Part shown: positions 22,701-33,064 of the stretch, in pieces
Layout: every line of letters begins with the position of its first letter
How positions within the stretch are numbered: position 1 is the first letter of the stretch
Assembly (NCBI RefSeq): GCF_040869045.1
Contig: NC_090322.1
Location: forward strand, 182,341,477 to 182,405,476
Source: Eurosta solidaginis
Taxonomy: Eukaryota > Arthropoda > Insecta > Diptera > Tephritidae
DNA: 64,000 bases
Direction of reading: 5' to 3'
Notes under the pieces: model-generated
The model's input: the letters and a program-made list of their open reading frames with translations, nothing else
Told to the model about the DNA's origin: nothing
Database searches by the model: none
Program-made: the position numbers and the translations under genes

Positions 22701-24567
22701 CGACCAAAACAAGTCGCATAAACCAAAAAAATAATTTTTTTTTAAACTGTTAATGCCAACGTTTTTATCGCATAATTTTAATTGGGATAGGAACCATGAG
22801 ACAAATTCTTTCATCGGCAACACTTTTGCACGTTTCTGAAGAAACCCTTAAAAAAAATGGCGAAAAAATAAATTTTTTCACCAAAACACTCCTCAAAACC
22901 CAAAAAATATTATTTTTTTTTTTTCAAAAAACTGTTATCCTCAAAGTTTTTAGCGGACAATTTTGAGTCGGACAGGGTATACATGAAAATTTTTTAAGTA
23001 GGTCATGAAAAAAACCTTAAAAATCAAAGAAAAATGTCAAAAAACTTAAATTTTGCAGGCTCGAAAAATTTTTTTTTTTTTTTGGTATGCTTAGTGGAAC
23101 TTTTTTTTTCCTGAGCACAAAACCTATCAAAAAATCGATGGCGCGATATAGGTTAATAAATCGACCCAGCTTACTATACATATATCTGTACTCATAAGCA
23201 ATAAACGCTTAAGCCCCATGTAAAAGGATAGGGCTTCGGCGATTATTGGTTGTGACCACTGATATATTCTATGGCAAAAAATGTTTACTTAATCTGTTTA
23301 CTTACCCAATGGCAATGCAAATTTATTTTGGCTTAGTGAAAACAAGTCTTAGGCGTGCTCATTCCGGAAGTTGTGGAATTATGCGGTACTCTGCAAACTC
23401 AAGAATATCCAAAAACAATATGGATTAAAAAACATCTGGGTTTTGAAATTAAAATGCTCCAAATGTTGTGTTCCTTTAAAGACATTGCTATATTAAAATT
23501 TCTCATGTAAATAACAATGCTTAAGCGCGAGCGCTCATAACGGTTGGTTTTTTCCAAAATGGATTAATCAAGCATAACTATATAAGTAATTTACGAAAAC
23601 TTTCAACCAATACCAAGGTTAAGAATATTCGCATCTTATGCCTAACAAAATCATAAATTGCGAGATTCCCAGAATACCGCACAACTCCACATTCACCTCA
23701 AGTCAATTGGTTTTATTGGCATCTACTATATTGAAGTAGTTGCTACAAAAAACCCATCATTTTGCCACTGGTCGTAAAATATATTTCTCTATTTCAAGCT
23801 TTCCTCTTGGATTTATAGATTTAAAATCGAGGAGATAAGCCAATACAGAATACATGATTTTATATATACATGCGTAATAAAAATGTGCATTTTAACACAA
23901 TAAACAATAAGTTGTACCTTGAGTGATCTGGCCCTACGGGTGTATACTTATAGTCAGCCGTTATCTTATTCATCTGCATAAACTGATGCAGTTTTGCTTT
24001 GGCATTCTCAATTGTCCAATTTCCATGTATGGCAGCATTTACATCCACCGACTCAGCTTCTTTCATTTCCATTTGTTCGCGTGCTCTATCTAGAGGATTT
24101 ATTTCACGCTCTATTGGACGATAAGCTTGTCCCAAATCTTGTGGTCCCATGTCACCATCAAAAAATTTTCGTTGTGAACCATATTTTTCGCCATTACCAT
24201 CGGCACTTGGTTGGGATGCGATAGCGGCTAAGCCAGCATCATCTGGGATATCAGCAGCGTTTACCTTCCCAGTGCGTACTAAAAAACTCATAAAATCTCG
24301 TGCGGCATTACGTTCAGCATCTTTCTTATTAGTTGAGTTACCAGCCGCTACATAAGGATAATTTGGCACCCTCACTTCACATAAAAATCGCTGACGATGC
24401 TTTGGACCTTTTGGTATAGAGACAAATTGAGGTTATGTTGATACTACATACATACATATATCGATTTTCTAATGGCGTTTGCACTCACCGGTTGGACGAA
24501 TATTGAAGTTCGGTTCCACTTTATTCTTCGAGCACCATTCGTGAAAAACGGATTTAATGTCCGACAT
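18475..24567 (-). CDS. mle: maleless (ATP-dependent RNA/DNA helicase A, DHX9 family), 5' two thirds of the helicase
   Basis: Four exons: 24567-24489, 24407-23918, 20126-19805, 19701-18475, with canonical GT-AG borders and matching phases (79+490+322+1227 nt = 706 codons, no stop). Order: dsRBD1, linker, dsRBD2, then the first RecA-like helicase domain with GNTGCGKTT (motif I), DEIHE (motif II) and MSATID (motif III), and the start of RecA domain 2. MLE unwinds roX RNAs in the dosage compensation complex in Drosophila, and DHX9 relatives act widely in nuclear RNA processing. The next exon should start with STNIAET, but nothing on the minus strand from 18474 to 1 encodes it. The remaining about 590 residues (helicase C-terminal, OB-fold, glycine-rich tail) must lie past the left edge or be missing. 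Confidence 0.95.
19805..20126 (-). CDS. mle: mle exon 3 (dsRBD2)
   Basis: Continues [20 protein letters not shown] then [19 protein letters not shown], the RNA-contacting helix of dsRBD2, and then the linker [20 protein letters not shown] towards the helicase core. Separated from exon 2 by a 3.8 kb intron filled with repeats. Donor GTAAGT after a complete codon. Confidence 0.93.
20640..23200. repeat. AT-rich repeat-filled part of the mle exon 2-3 intron
   Basis: Two or three degenerate direct repeats with CAAAACGTGGACCTGGGTAA-like units (near 20780, 20910, 21040) resemble the internal units of repeat X. A palindromic MITE interrupts them at 21076-21623. From about 22560 there is an X-like stretch (CGGACGGACGGAGAGACGG), then A/T-rich sequence with long A and T runs. 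No gene was seen. Confidence 0.45.
21076..21623. mobile_element. Foldback MITE, hAT-like (548 bp)
   Basis: Termini are CAGGGACGG and the inverse GTCCCTG, flanked by exact 8-bp GTTTATAC at 21068-21075 and 21624-21631. Inside, 21265-21355 and 21425-21515 are reverse complements, with AGTCCGATAGAACTAGTTAA and its inverse, giving a long hairpin. An 8-bp duplication with CAGGG ends fits hAT. No coding capacity. Confidence 0.8.
23201..23917. other. mle intron remainder without a gene
   Basis: Nothing coding was found. An imperfect inverted pair, near 23365-23390 (TGTGGAATTATGCGGTACTC) and 23672-23697 (AGAATACCGCACAACTCCACA), is the only structure noticed. Confidence 0.4.
23918..24407 (-). CDS. mle: mle exon 2 (dsRBD1 and linker, start of dsRBD2)
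   Basis: Reads [20 protein letters not shown] then [17 protein letters not shown], the conserved beta-sheet and KKxAE helix of dsRBD1, which helps recruit the helicase to RNA. An acidic and glutamine-rich linker follows, and the exon ends [10 protein letters not shown], the start of dsRBD2. Donor is GTACAA, after two bases of an arginine codon; this is weaker than consensus. Confidence 0.93.
24489..24567 (-). CDS. mle: mle exon 1
   Basis: Encodes [20 protein letters not shown] and continues FNIRPT, the beginning of the first dsRNA-binding domain. Start chosen at the only upstream-most ATG in frame; no in-frame extension to the right is supported. Ends in a GTGAGT donor after the first base of a glycine codon. 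The intron to exon 2 is 81 bp. Confidence 0.92.
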
Positions 24568-24897
24568 AATGATTTTTTTGGAACTTCAAAAGTTTATGTA
24601 GTTTAATACTTTTTAAAATATGTTATTTTACTTGTAAAATTTTATCGCAAACCACACGATGAGAATATAAGGAAAACTAACAGCGATGACAACATTAATC
24701 AATTGAGCATCGAGTAAATTTTTTTTAGTTCGAATCGATTTTCTACCTCCCTTTTATCGAATCTCTTAAGGCTATTTACTAAACGCTTTGGTCGACTCAA
24801 AGCGAAGACAACAAAACGCTGTTAAAGCGTCAAAAGGAAGTAACGCAGCAAAACTTCAATGTTATTCCGGGTTAAGGCCAAATTAAATTTCCCTAAA

Positions 24898-25130
24898 GCT
24901 GCAGACATTGGAGCGTTATCGGTAACCGTATCGGTAACCTTATAATAGCTAATTCGACCAATCTTATGGGAATCAATGTAATCCATTTTTGGTGCCATAT
25001 CGTAACGCTAAGGTCGTAACCGTATCGTAGCCAACCAATTGGGTTTTGGTTTACCGTCGTAACGATAAACAGCTGATTACGTTAGGGATACGGATTCAGC
25101 GATACGACATACGGCACCAATGACTCCGGT
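24898..25130. mobile_element. Short MITE (233 bp), upstream of mle
   Basis: Begins GCTGCAGACATTGG and ends CCAATGACTCCGG, inverted termini shared with the two 223-bp MITEs at 31225-31675. Interior has the doubled CGGTAACCGTATCGGTAACC and GATACGGATTCAGCGATACG. It lies about 330 bp upstream of the mle start codon. Its target duplication is not clear. Confidence 0.65.
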
Positions 25131-25144
25131 TTTAAAGCCAAATT

Positions 25145-25925
25145 AAACTTCCTTAACCCTAACGCCATAGTTGTAACCATACCCATATCCATAACCATCT
25201 CCATTGTGATCGATTAATGGTGTGTTAACCTAAAAATTGTGAAAATTTCATAAAAATTAAGAAAACGCAAAAAATTACAAACATATTCCACAAAAAATAA
25301 GTCTCTTAGTCAAAACGTATACAAAACAATGAATAAAATCTACACAAAGTTTTTAAATTCACCAACTCATATATTTTTAGGTTATGGATATGGCGAAAAA
25401 CCAAAAACCAATTGTTTGGCTTAGGTATGGTTATGGCGTTAGCGTTATGGTATGGCACCATTAATCGGTTACATTGATCTCCATAAAGTAGGTTCGATCA
25501 GCTGTTTTATCTGTTTATGGTTTTATGGTTATAAGTCACCATTAATTACACCTTTAACCCTAACGCCATAGTCGTATCCATACCCATATCCATATCCATC
25601 ACCAATGTGATCGATTAATGGTGTCTTAACTTAAAAATCGTGAAAATTTCATAAAAATTAAGAAAACGCAAAAAATTACAAACATATTCCACAAAAAATA
25701 AGTATCTTAGTCATAAGGTATACAAAACAATGAATAAAATCTACAAAAAGTTATTAAATTCACCAAGCCAAATATTTTTACCATGCTATGGTATGGTTAT
25801 GGAGTTAGCGTTATGGTATGGCACCATTAATCGATTACATTGATTTCCATAAGGTAGGTTTGATCACTGGTTTTATCTGGTTATGGCTTCATAGTTATAA
25901 GTCACCATTAATTCGCCCTTTATCC
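25145..25925. repeat. Two tandem copies of a 370-410 bp inverted-repeat-rich element
   Basis: Copy one (about 25150-25555) and copy two (about 25556-25925) both run from AACCCTAACGCCATAG through GTGATCGATTAATGGTG, a shared block with AAATTACAAACATATTCCAC, and back to TTATAAGTCACCATTAATT. Internal inverted pairs (CGATTAATGGTG with CACCATTAATCG) suggest a foldback element. A third copy lies at 30883-31740. No gene. Confidence 0.6.
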
Positions 25926-25949
25926 ACATCCATCTCCAATGTTGTTGTT

Positions 25950-28390
25950 GTTGTAGCAATGGCTCGCCCCACCTAATAGCCGCGACCGACCACAAATTGT
26001 CATCAATATATCAATATCCTCTAACGGGAGTCCAAGGAAACTTGCCGTTTCAACAGGGGTGGACCATAAGGAAAGGTGTGTTAGAGGCGTTGGTTCCACA
26101 TTAAAATTGAATAGATGGTTGGTGTCATGTGGGGACACATTGCAAGCGGGGCATATATTTTGTATGTCGGGGTTGATTCTGAATAGGTAAGAGTTTAACC
26201 TGTTACAGTATCCAGAACGAAGTTGAACAAGAGTGACACGCGTTTCCCTGGGGAGTATGCGTCCCTCTTCCGCAAGTTTTGGATAATTTTCGTTAAGTAC
26301 TGGATTCACCGGGCGATTCCCGGCATAAAGGTCCGACGCCTGTTTATGGAGTTCACCAAGGACCTGCTTGTGTTTTTTCACTTCATACGGCTGGGTTCTC
26401 AGGTGCCGTATTTCCTCAAAATGCTTACGGAGATGACTCCTTAAGCCCCTAGGCGGTGCTGGTTCATCAATCAGATGTCTGTTGGGATGCCCACGTTTCT
26501 GGGTATTCAACAGGAACTGTTTGGTCAGCATCTCATTTCTCTCCCTGATGGGGAGTATTCTCGCCTCATTATGCAGATGGTGTTCTGGGGACATAAGAAG
26601 ACAGCCCGTGGCGATTCTGAGAGCAGTATTTTGGCAGGCCTGTAGTTTCTTCCAGTGGGTGATTTTTAGGCTTGGCGACCATATGGGCGACGCGTAGCAC
26701 GTAATCGGCTGGCTAATTGCTTTGTATGTAGTCATGAGCGTTTCTTTATCTTTTCCCCAAGTACTGCCAGCGAGGGATTTGAGGATTTTGTTACGGCTCT
26801 GAATTCTCGGAACAATTGCAGCTGCGTGCTCACCAAAATGTAGATCCTGATCAAACGTCACACCCAAGATTTTGGGGTGTAGGACAGTCGGTAGCGTAGT
26901 GCCATCGACGTGGATGTTCAAAATGGTCGACATTTGGGGCGTCCATGTTGTAAATAAGGTCGCGGAAGATTTAGTCGGTGATAATGCCAGGTTTCGCGAA
27001 GCGAAAAAACTGGAGAGATCAGGGAGGTAGCCGTTTATTTTATTGCATAGCGTATCGATCTTTAGGCCTGGGCCTGTAGCCATTATTGTGCAGTCATCGG
27101 CGTAGGAAATGATTGTGACTCCTTCCGGTGGTGAAGGTAGCTTAGATATGTAGAAATTAAACAAAAGTGGGGATAGGACACCACCCTGTGGCACCCCTTG
27201 TTTAATTCTCCTTGGTTTTGATGTTTCGTTTCTAAATTGCACCGATGTCTGCCGACCACCCAGATAATTTGCGGTCCACCTTTTAAGACATGGGGGAAGG
27301 GTAGACCCTTCCAGGTCCTGCAGTAACGAGCCATGGTTGACCGTATCAAAAGCTTTTGATAGGTCTAGCGCTACGAGTACTGTTCTATGGTGGGGGTATT
27401 GATTTAAACCGCAATTTATCTGGGTGCTAATGGCATTTAGCGCGGTGGTAGTGCTATGGAGTTTTCTGAAGCCATGCTGATGAGGGGTTAGCTGCAAATT
27501 TGCTTGGAAATAAGGGAGCAAAATGGCTTCAAGCGTCTTTGCCACTGGCGATAGGAGAGATATCGGACGATACGACTCACCTATGTTAGCTGGTTTCCCA
27601 GACTTTAGTAGCGGGACCACCTTGGCCATTTTCCATTTCTCAGGTATGACAAAGGTGGAAAGAGACAGATTGAAGACATGCGCTAAATATTTGAAACCCT
27701 CTTTCCCTAGGTTTTTAAGCATCGGCATGGCTATGCCGTCTGGGCCCACTGCTTTGGATGGTTTAGCACGACCAATGGCGTCCTCAACCTCTTTAGCGGT
27801 GATGGTGATTGGTGACGCGCTGAATTTGTGTTTATGTGCGCGTCTGTTGGCTCTCCGTCTATCTTTGTCGACCGTAGGATGCATTATATATTGTCGGCAG
27901 AAAGCGCTCGCGCATTTTTTCGCGTCCGACAGCACTTTGTCGCCAAAGGCGATGGAAACTTTGTCTTTGTGCTTAATGGGATTCGATAGGGACTTTACGG
28001 TGGACTAAAGTTTACCCACACCGGTAGAGAGGTTACAACCTCTTAGGTGCTCCTCCCATTTCGCCCGCTTGTGTTCATCCACAAGCAATCTGATGCGTTG
28101 GTTTATATCCCCTATTTGGGGGTCGCCTGGATCAAGCTGTCTTATAAGGTCATGTTCTCTCGCTAAGTTTGCGGCCTCCGCCGGGAAGTGGGGCCGGATT
28201 ACGGGAATTCTCCCGGCGGGAATGAAATGTGCCGAGGCGGATTTAATGACCTTACGGAAGGCATGCTCCCCTTGGCGGGCATCGGTCGGGATAGGGAGAG
28301 CAGCTAGGCGGCTGTCTGTAAAGGATTTATATTCTTCCCACTTTCCTTTTTTGAAGTTTATGAAAGTGCGGTTTTCAGTGACGATGAAGT
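25950..28390 (-). pseudogene. Copy E reverse transcriptase and C-terminal domain
   Basis: A long open frame (27935-25920) covers RT boxes DLSKAFDTVNH, PQGGVLSPLLF and SYADDC, and the C-terminal knuckle CPACNVSPHDTNHLFNF, in which the last cysteine is phenylalanine. Upstream, TGG has become TAG near 28006, cutting the endonuclease-RT linker. This is the longest intact RT frame of the family in the window (about 670 codons). Confidence 0.8.
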
Positions 28391-28399
28391 CGGCGGTAC

Positions 28400-30106
28400 T
28401 TACTTACTTACTTAATTGGCGCTTAACCGTCTAAACGGTTATGGCCGTCCAACAAGGCGCGCCAGTCGCTCCTTCGCTCCGCCAACCGGCGCCAATTGGT
28501 CACACCAAGGGAGTTTAAATCGTTTTCCACCTGGTCCTTCCAACGGAGTGGGGGCCGCCCTCTACCTCTGCTTCCATAGGCGGGTTCCGATAGAAACACT
28601 TTCTTGGCCGGAGCATCATCTTTCATTCGCATAACATGGCCTAGCCAGCGCAGCCGCTGCGTTTTAATTCGCTGGACTATGTTGATGTCTGCGTATAGCT
28701 CGTACAGCTCATCATTAAATCTTCTTCGGTACTCGCCATCGCCAACACGTAGAGGTCCATAAATCTTTCGAAGAACTTTTCTCTCGAACACTCCCAAAGC
28801 CGCTTCATCTGCTGTTGTCATGGTCCATGCTTCTGCCCCATATAGCAGGACGGGTACGATAAGTGACTTGTAGAGTATGATTTTCGTTCGCCGAGAGAGG
28901 ACTTTACTTTTCAATTGCCTACCTAGTCCAAAGTAGCATTTATTGGCAAGATTGATTCTTCGCTGAATTTCAGTGCTGATGTTGTTGCTAATGTTGATGC
29001 TGGTTCCCAAATAAACGAAGTCTTTTACTATTTCGAAATTATGGCTGCCAACAGTAGCGTGGTTGCCAAGGCGCATATGCGCTGACTCTTTGCTCGATGA
29101 CAGCAGGTACTTCGTTTTGTCCTCATTCACCATCAAACCCATCTTTACCGCTTCTTTTTCCAGCTTGGAGTAAGCAGAACTAACAGCGCGGGTGTTTAGG
29201 CCGATGATATCAATGTCATCAGCATATGCCAGTAATTGCACGCTTTTATAGTATATTGTTCCAGTGCGGTTAAGTTCTGCAGCTAGTATAATTTTCTCCA
29301 GCATTAAATTAAAGAAATCGCACGATAGGGGGTCACCCTGTCTGAAACCTCGTTTAGTTTCGAACGGCTCGGAGAGGTCCTTCCCAATTCTGACTGAGCT
29401 GATGGTGTTGCTCAACGTCATTTTGCACAGCCGTATAAGTTTTGCGGGGAAACCAAATTCAGACATAGCGGCATATAGGCAGCTCCTTTTCGTGCTGTCG
29501 AAGGCGGCTTTAAAGTCGACGAAGAGGTGATGTGTGTCGATTCTCTTTTCACGGGTTTTTTCCAAGATTTGGCGCATTGTGAAAATCTGGTCGATGGTAG
29601 ATTTACCAGGTCTGAAGCCGCACTGATAAGGTCCAATCAGCCGGTTCACGGTGGGCTTCAATCTTTCGCACAATACACTTGAAAGGACCTTATATGCGAT
29701 ATTAAGAAGGCTGATTCCACGATAGTTGGTGCATTTTGCAGTATCCCCCTTCTTGTGGACTGGGCAAAGAACACTTAGATTCCAACCGTCGGGCATGCTT
29801 TCGTCCGCCCATATTTTGCTAAGAAGCTGCTGCATGCGCCTTACCAACTCCTCGCCGCCGAACTTGAATAGCTCCGCAGGCAATCCATCAGCGCCCACGG
29901 CCTTGTTGTTTTTCAATCTGGTTATTGCTATTCTAACTTCGTCATAATCGGGCGGGGGGACATATATTCCATCATCATCGATTGTGGGATCGGGTTCTTC
30001 ATCTGCGCGGTGAATTGCTGCCTCCATTTAGGAGAGCAGAGAAGTGTTCCCTCCATAATCTAAGCACTCTCTGGACATCAGTTACAAGGTCGCCGTTTTC
30101 ATTCCT
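28400..30106 (-). mobile_element. RTE-like non-LTR retrotransposon, 5'-truncated, nested in copy E
   Basis: Flanked by an exact 12-bp duplication AGTCGGCGGTAC at 28388-28399 and 30107-30118. The minus-strand frame 30027-28423 (534 codons, open) is a nearly whole RT: KNNKAVGADGLPAELFKFGG, CTNYRGISLLNIAYKVLS, PYQCGFRPGKSTIDQIF, FVDFKAAFDS, RQGDPLSCDFFNLML, LLAYADDIDIIG, then a C-terminal RLRWLGHVMRM and GRPPLRWKDQVE block typical of the RTE clade. It ends in a short (TAAG)n repeat, an RTE-type tail. The endonuclease and 5' end are missing. RT is intact, so this insertion is young. Confidence 0.88.
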
Positions 30107-30118
30107 AGTCGGCGGTAC

Positions 30119-30740
30119 GCTCAAGCGAAATAAGTATGGGCAGGTGGTCGGATGCCAATGTTACCATCGGCTGCCAGTTGACGCAGTTTACGAGTTCTGC
30201 GCTCACGATTGAGATATCTGGCGAGCTGTGACAGCTTCCTACCATACGTGTGGGGGCGTCTCCGTTTATTGTGCAGAACGTCGTTTCTTCTATTTGATCC
30301 GCCAACATCTCTCCCCTACTGTCCGCCCGCAAGTTTGAATGCCATAGATCATGATGGGCATTGAAATCGCCTAAGATAATGCGATTGTTGCCAGTGAGTA
30401 AGGCCCTGATATTAGGGCGGTATCCACTGGGGCAACAGGTGGCAGGAGGGATGTAGATGTTGATGATTTCTAGGTTTGCATCACCTGACCGGACAGATAG
30501 GCCTTGACGTTCTAAGACATTGTCCCTGCGGTCGATGCCAGGATCAAATATATAATATTGCACAGAGTGGTGTATGATAAACGCGAGACCGCCTCCATTT
30601 TCGCTCTCGCGTTCTTTCCTGTGGACGTTATACCCAGAGCAGGTCGCAAACATATATATTATGTGCTGGCAAACGGTGCAAACGGAGGTAGGGACTAAGA
30701 GTCTGTTTCCCTGACCTACACGATTGCTGCCGGAAAAAAA
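30119..30740 (-). pseudogene. Copy E endonuclease
   Basis: The frame 30653-30105 reads CSGYNVHRKERESENGGGLA, then GDFNAHHDLWHSNLRADSRG with the GDFN box intact, and SDHLPILISLERTAD up to the RTE insertion. The N-terminal endonuclease strands and the first catalytic residues are lost in the deletion near 30640. Confidence 0.75.
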
Positions 30741-30882
30741 TATTTGAGTTGGTGAATTTATTAACTTTTTGTATATTTTATTTATTGTTTTGGATACGCT
30801 TTGACTAAGAGACTTATTTTATGTGGAATATGTTTGTAATTTTTGGCCATTTCTTCATTTTTATGAAATTTTCACATCCATC
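30741..30882. other. Reverse-complement copy of the adjacent target flank
   Basis: 30741-30874 is the reverse complement of about 30935-31073 (for example AATATTTGAGTTGGTGAATT against AATTCACCAACTCAAATATT) with only a few mismatches. It lies exactly between the truncated 5' end of copy E and its target duplication, producing a palindrome with arms of about 135 bp. Confidence 0.7.
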
Positions 30883-31740
30883 CATCCATCTCCAATGTAA
30901 CCGATTAATGGTACCTTAACCTAAAAATTGTGAAAATTTCATAAAAATGAAGAAATGGCCAAAAATTACAAACATATTCCACAAAAAATAAGTCTCTTAG
31001 TCAAAACGTATCCAAAACAATAAATAAAATATACAAAAAGTTAATAAATTCACCAACTCAAATATTTTTAGGTTGTGGATGTTGCGAAAAACCAAAAACC
31101 AATTGGTTGGCTATGGTATGGTTATGGCATTGGCGTTATGGTATGGCACTATTAATCGATTACATTGGTTTCCATAAGGTAGGTTCGATCAGCTGTTTTA
31201 TCTGGTTATGGTTTGATGATTATAGCTGGAGACATTGGTGCTTTATCGGTAACCGTATCGGTAACCTTATAACAGCTGATTCGACCAAACTTATGAGATT
31301 CAATGCAATCGATTATTGGTGCCGCTAAGGTCGTAACCGTATCGTAGCCAACCAATTGGGTTTTGGTTTGCCGTCGTAACGATAAACAGCTGATTACGTT
31401 AGGGATACGGATACAGCGATACGACATACGGCACCAATGACTCCGGCTTATAGCTGGAAACATTGGTGCTTTATCGGTAACCGTATCGGTAACCTTTTAA
31501 CAGCTGGTTTGACCAACCTTATGAGAATCAATGCAATCGATTATTGGTGCCGCTAAAGTCGTAACCGTATCGTAGCCAACCAATTGGGTTTTGGTTTACC
31601 GTCGTAACGATAAACAGCTGATTACGTTAGGGATACGGATACAGCGATACGACATACGGCACCAATGACTCCGGCTTATAAGTCACCATTTGTTGGCCCT
31701 ATAGATTTCTATAAGGTTGGTTCCATCAGCTGTTTTATCT
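30883..31740. repeat. Third copy of the inverted-repeat-rich element, split by MITEs
   Basis: Matches the copies at 25145-25925 (GATTAATGGTACCTTAACC, AAATTACAAACATATTCCAC, TTATAAGTCACCATT). A MITE pair is inserted at 31225-31675. No gene. Confidence 0.6.
31225..31675. mobile_element. Two tandem 223-bp MITEs separated by TTATA
   Basis: Units 31225-31447 and 31453-31675 have equal length, begin GCTGGA(G/A)ACATTGGTGC and end GCACCAATGACTCCGGC. TTATA precedes the first (31220-31224), lies between (31448-31452) and follows the second (31676-31680). This is the expected pattern for two insertions into the same 5-bp target, or for a dimer. Third related copy at 24898-25130. Confidence 0.75.
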
Positions 31741-32038
31741 GCATATTGTTAAGTCGCCATTAACTGGCCCTTAAGGCATAAGGAATTTAGAAACTTACCA
31801 CTTTTCAACCTCAGTAGCAGCTCCAATAGGATTTTCACCTTTTTATTACTTCAATCTTCATCATAGGCTCCTGAAAAGTCCGGAAACTCATTTGTTGATT
31901 CCGTCATCGCTTTGCCATAGGCATTGTAGTGCTTTCCACATTTAATAAAATTTCATGGACCCTGCAATTACAATTACTAACTTTGCCTTTGTGCCCGTAG
32001 AAAAAGTTATATATTGCTTTGTGTGAAGTTTAATCGAT
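31741..32038 (+). other. Region upstream of the jub start codon
   Basis: No coding sequence. TTTGTGCCCGTAG just before 32000 could be the 3' splice site of an upstream untranslated exon, or the region may simply be 5' leader. The start context is ATCGATATGG. Confidence 0.35.
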
Positions 32039-33064
32039 ATGGCTAATCAACGGCTCAATGAAGCAATGCAGCGCTTGCAAATGGGGGAGGATGGTAGAGG
32101 TGGGATTGGTTCACCAAAATACCCCGCTGGGCCTAATTTTATTCGTCAACATGTAGGCAATGCATCTATGCAGCAGCAACAACAAAACCCAGAGGAATAC
32201 AAAATGTACGAACGTACGAATATTATTGCTTCTACCAAATTTGCCACACCCCGTCCAATCGAACAATTGGTAGCTGATGCAAATACAAACATTTTGCCAC
32301 TCACATCAACGCAGTCACCAAAAAATGGAAGTATATCGAATTTAGGAGGTGGAGGGAGTCCATATTATGTTGGTAGCAACCAAATTTTGTATGAACAAAA
32401 GTTAGGATCTTCGAAACATTCACCTGTCTATGAGAATCTCGAGTTTTATAACAGTGGTGGTGGTATAACAACAGCAGGGGTATATTTCGATTCGGCACAT
32501 AAACGTGCCCAACCTCAAAGCCCTACCTCGAATCCATCAAGGGGTCAATATATGGTTATGCATGCTAGCACCAGTGGTGGTCGATTTGCACATACCCCAA
32601 TACCAGATCATTATGCGGACTCGATGCCTATATATGAGAATATTATACCACATTCTGGACAGCGTGCACAACCACAAGCCTCACCAGCGACTGCTACTAT
32701 GTACCAACACATAGAAATTTCACCACACTCGAGTGGTAGTAGTGGCGGGGGATCAGTTCCACTAGCACCACATCATATACGTGAGAATTCCGGTTTAGAT
32801 ATAGCTGCTGTATTGGCATCACCAATGCATAGGCGAAGTACATCGAACTCCTCAATTAAAACAGCAGCATCGAATAGCACTGCTGCTGCTACTGGTGGGG
32901 GTAGTAGCTTATCATCGCCAACACGTTTTCGTAACCTTTCCTTGCCCAACCACAGCGGCAATACAAACATCCAAACACAAATCTCGCCAACAAAATCTTT
33001 GGCGTCCAGTACAACTAGTAGTAATGATTATAAATTACTACAACATACTCCAGTTAAAAATACC
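32039..33064 (+). CDS. jub: jub exon 1 (pre-LIM region)
   Basis: 342 codons starting MANQRLNEAMQRLQMGEDGR. Repeated tyrosine motifs of the form VYENLEF and MPIYENI (about residues 130-205) are candidate phosphotyrosine or SH2-type sites. Alanine/serine/glycine-rich runs follow. Ends at ACC with a GTAAGT donor; the intron is only 56 bp. Confidence 0.92.

Larger units (their letters stand above)
25942..30882 (-). mobile_element. 2A-PHD retrotransposon copy E with nested RTE element and 5' filler
   Basis: Reads right to left and ends in a CAA tail at 25942. The whole insertion is flanked by an exact 15-bp duplication CATCCATCTCCAATG at 25927-25941 and 30883-30897. It is 5'-truncated: element sequence starts within the region of finger 2 (about 30740) and skips from TTTGCGAC to CCTGCTCTGG, an internal deletion of about 390 bp relative to copy A. 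It contains an RTE insertion (28400-30106). Between its truncated 5' end and the target duplication is about 140 bp copied from the flank (30741-30882). Confidence 0.85.
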
